Positions 6,327-7,756 of a stretch of DNA of 7,756 nt are shown here, one piece after another; positions within the stretch are counted from its first letter, which is position 1, and each line of letters begins with the position of its first letter. The position numbers and the translations under genes are program-made. Under the pieces are notes generated by a model, which saw nothing but the letters and a program-made list of their open reading frames with translations, searched no databases and was not told the origin of the DNA. The DNA is taken from positions 1 through 7,756 of the forward strand of contig JBILRW010000053.1 of NCBI GenBank assembly GCA_044372405.1, in the 5' to 3' direction. This DNA is from CANGYM01 sp044372405. GTDB taxonomy: Bacteria > Pseudomonadota > Alphaproteobacteria > JAJTHO01 > CANGYM01.

Positions 6327-7028
6327 ATGATAAAAACCCACACTCTTTCAGATCCTCAAATACGATTTTTAGATCAACTTTTGATTGATTTTCCAGTATC
6401 TACACCTTCTGATATACTAAAGGATCGTTTTACGAACATGCAAGATTTCATTCGAAACCTCTTCGGAGGTCATGATTTTGATCAAAATCCGTTGTTGAAG
6501 ATTGAAAATATTCCCTCAAAAGATTATTATAAAATGATCCATTGCGTTTTAACGGGATTGGATCCCTTTATGGAACACCCGCTACGAATCCTTGATAGAA
6601 GTGCTGTTGTCAGCTCTTCTCAAGGAGATTCTGATAAATCTTTTCATCAGGACGGAGGAGAAATCACATCTTTGTTTTGCCTACAAGGGGGAGGTATCGT
6701 TTCTACCGATTTTTTAGATCATAAGCGTTGGTTTGAAGAGCTTCCTGAATTTTCTAAAGAAATTTTACGTGATCAAGAGCATTGGAACCCCTACACAGGA
6801 ACCATAGGGGCAATTTTTTTTAGTCTCGATGACCTTTCTGATGAACTAAACACCCTAAGAAATTCAGCCTATACCGATGCGTATCACGTTCGCATAACTT
6901 TGGGGAATGACGAGGCTATTATTTATAATGACAAAAATATCCTGCACCGCAGAGCCGGAGATTTTGATCATTTAGAGGAAGAAAGAATTTTGCTGCGACT
7001 TTCAACTCTTAATTCTTTCAGTCACTAA
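6327..7028 (+). CDS. Fe(II)/2-oxoglutarate-dependent oxygenase, TauD/VioC-like
   Basis: This 233-residue protein shows the facial triad of the family: H107-x-D109 in SFHQDGGE, and H207 in YNDKNILHRRAGDF. Arginines R220 and R224 in ERILLRLS have the spacing of the 2-oxoglutarate anchor in VioC-like enzymes. The stretch after the HxD motif (EITSLFCLQ) also resembles VioC/asparagine-oxygenase-like members, many of which hydroxylate free or tethered amino acids. An aspartate in the triad argues for a hydroxylase rather than a halogenase. The substrate cannot be predicted. Start choice: ATG at 6327, because the longer TTG-initiated form begins inside a TTGACA promoter box; no clear Shine-Dalgarno precedes 6327, so translation may be near-leaderless. 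The AT-rich codon use and position after atpD suggest a transferred gene. No biosynthetic partner gene is visible. Confidence 0.72.
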   Translation: MIKTHTLSDPQIRFLDQLLIDFPVSTPSDILKDRFTNMQDFIRNLFGGHDFDQNPLLKIENIPSKDYYKMIHCVLTGLDPFMEHPLRILDRSAVVSSSQGDSDKSFHQDGGEITSLFCLQGGGIVSTDFLDHKRWFEELPEFSKEILRDQEHWNPYTGTIGAIFFSLDDLSDELNTLRNSAYTDAYHVRITLGNDEAIIYNDKNILHRRAGDFDHLEEERILLRLSTLNSFSH

Positions 7029-7049
7029 AGCCCCCACCCCGATTTCCCT

Positions 7050-7129
7050 CAGGGCTGTTAATTTCTGATAAGACTTAGGCGCAGCATCGATTGTGTTTTC
7101 GCAAGCCCTATCAGAAATGGACAGCCCTG
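7050..7129. repeat. Long imperfect inverted repeat
   Basis: The left arm 7050-7070 and right arm 7109-7129 are inverted copies matching at 19 of 21 positions. Each carries CAGGGCTG-N3-ATTTCTGATA in its own orientation. Weaker pairing (8 of 11 matching at identical offset) can be counted inward as far as 7077 and 7102, so the stem could span about 28 pairs around a loop of about 24 bases. No T-run follows on either strand, so it does not look like a standard terminator, although it sits just after the oxygenase stop. A third copy of the core occurs at 7544-7559, after the antitoxin gene. Confidence 0.75.
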
Positions 7130-7208
7130 GATGGTGTGGGAAATGGCCCCCAGAACATTGCTTTTTAGGTCAGGATCTGGTACTGTTATGGTTGCAGTTC
7201 ATTGCCAT

Positions 7209-7214
7209 GGAGGA
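7209..7214 (+). promoter_or_regulatory. Ribosome-binding site that fixes the antitoxin start
   Basis: GGAGGA lies four bases before the ATG at 7219. It favours this start over the in-frame ATG at 7207 and the GTG at 7093; the extra upstream residues have no resemblance to the antitoxin family. A weak promoter candidate further upstream is TTGCTT at 7158-7163, 17 bases, then TACTGT at 7181-7186. Confidence 0.7.
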
Positions 7215-7218
7215 CATT

Positions 7219-7506
7219 ATGCACATACGATTTGCTGAAGCGGATAAGGCCTTTATCGCCCATCAGGTTGAGCAGGGTTTGTTTACCAGTGAAACAGAAT
7301 TGGTTCGTGCGGCCGTGCGGACCATGCGCGAACGCCAAGAAAACCGTTTTTATCAGGCCATCCAAGCCAGCGCCGATGATGTGCGCCATGGCCGCACTAT
7401 GCCGCTGACGGATGCCTTAAAGGCTGAAATCGTGGAAAACGGTATCAAGCGTGCTGAGCAGAGACAGCCGTACACCCATTGTGATGCCTTGCCTGGCGAT
7501 GCTTGA
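7219..7506 (+). CDS. ParD-like ribbon-helix-helix antitoxin
   Basis: This 95-residue protein begins with MHIRFAEADKAFIAHQVEQG followed by LFTSETELVRAAVRTMRERQE (residues 1-41). This is the N-terminal ribbon-helix-helix DNA-binding domain of ParD-type antitoxins: a short strand, then two helices with the G-x-(F/Y)-x-S-E-x-E(L/V)VR turn. The charged C-terminal half (about 42-95) would wrap the partner toxin. ParD proteins usually bind their own promoter as dimers and neutralise a ParE toxin encoded directly downstream with a small overlap. Here no ParE-like reading frame follows: after the stop there are 56 bases and then a palindromic repeat. The last residues, PYTHCDALPGDA, are unlike typical ParD ends and may reflect a lost junction with a toxin gene. 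It is either a solitary antitoxin or the remnant of a pair. Confidence 0.8.
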   Translation: MHIRFAEADKAFIAHQVEQGLFTSETELVRAAVRTMRERQENRFYQAIQASADDVRHGRTMPLTDALKAEIVENGIKRAEQRQPYTHCDALPGDA

Positions 7507-7543
7507 TCTGACTTTTCGTGCACTACCGTGTCAATAGCTCAAT

Positions 7544-7559
7544 CAGGGCTGCTCATTTC
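7544..7559 (+). repeat. Third copy of the 16-base repeat CAGGGCTG-N3-ATTTC
   Basis: Thirteen of thirteen fixed positions agree with the core of the inverted repeat arms at 7050-7065 (same orientation) and 7114-7129 (opposite orientation). Together with the copy at 7114-7129 it bounds a 446-base segment, starting GAAAT and ending ATTTC, that contains the antitoxin gene. No match extends beyond the core. It lies only three bases before the CGTCAT end of the next palindromic element. Confidence 0.6.
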
Positions 7560-7562
7560 AAA

Positions 7563-7726
7563 CGTCATACCGGACAAAGTGAGCGCAGATCCGGTATCCA
7601 GCGCCACTGTCAAAAGGCGCAGCCTTTTGCCGATATACTTTTAAAAACAAGGAACAAAACGCGTTGCGTTTTGGGAGTTGTGCTGGATCCCGTAGGGGCA
7701 CTCGCTACGCTTGGTCCGGGATGACG
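7563..7726. repeat. Composite palindromic repeat element (right copy)
   Basis: The element is bounded by CGTCAT at 7563-7568 and ATGACG at 7721-7726. Its outer arms are long imperfect inverted copies: CCGGACaAAG... on the left against ...TTgGTCCGG on the right, and TATCCAGC near 7595-7602 against GCTGGATCC at 7682-7690. Inside are two perfect hairpins with three-base loops: CAAAAGGC-GCA-GCCTTTTG at 7611-7629 and CAAAACGC-GTT-GCGTTTTG at 7655-7673. The second is nearly the same as the hairpin at 44-61 in the left element. There is no coding potential; the remaining bases 7727-7756 are AT-rich and featureless. Confidence 0.75.
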
Positions 7727-7756
7727 AAAAACATTAATTGAGTGGACAATTAAATC

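Noticed and set aside
7484..7537. A 17-codon frame overlapping the antitoxin end, where a parE start would be expected.
   Set aside because: The short peptide has no resemblance to ParE or RelE toxins and stops at once; it cannot be called even a remnant.
1..7756. No AAGCTT site seen in the window by eye, possibly avoidance of the predicted target.
   Set aside because: Only about two sites are expected in this length, so absence means little.

Overview
The window looks like a mosaic stretch of a Gram-negative, probably alphaproteobacterial, chromosome. That placement is an inference. It rests on dispersed palindromic elements of the GGATCC...TCCGGGATGACG type at both ends, a common style in Alphaproteobacteria, and on an iron-sulfur photolyase closest to Agrobacterium PhrB. 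Base composition changes sharply along the window. The restriction-modification genes and the oxygenase gene are AT-rich, while the photolyase and V-type ATPase genes are richer in GC.

Layout: (1) bases 1-161 hold a composite palindromic repeat with nested hairpins. (2) Bases 304-2060 hold a two-gene type II restriction-modification cassette, endonuclease then methyltransferase. The endonuclease is clearly of the HindIII family, so AAGCTT is the likely target. (3) On the minus strand, bases 4098 down to 2180 encode a cryptochrome/photolyase of the FeS-BCP ((6-4) photolyase) type, overlapping by ATGA with a small DCC-family (DUF393) thiol-disulfide oxidoreductase. Directly beyond it, bases 2178-2071 keep an internal fragment of a DUF2237 gene, cut off on the side facing the restriction-modification cassette. 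(4) Bases 4277-6203 encode V-type ATPase subunits B and D of the Chlamydia/spirochaete-like bacterial type. They overlap by 20 nt and have their own start signals, but none of the partner subunits A, E, I or K is in the window. (5) Bases 6327-7028 encode a small Fe(II)/2-oxoglutarate oxygenase in an AT-rich island where atpI would normally follow atpD. (6) Bases 7219-7506 encode a ParD-like antitoxin with no toxin gene. It lies between inverted copies of a short repeat, CAGGGCTG-N3-ATTTC. (7) Bases 7563-7726 hold a second composite palindromic repeat related to the first.

The genes do not form one pathway. The likely working units are the restriction-modification pair, the photolyase-DCC pair and the ATPase B-D pair. 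The most unusual points are the isolated atpBD pair, the gene remnant marking the edge of the restriction-modification cassette, and the repeat-bounded antitoxin segment. I see no tRNA, rRNA, CRISPR array or transposase gene.
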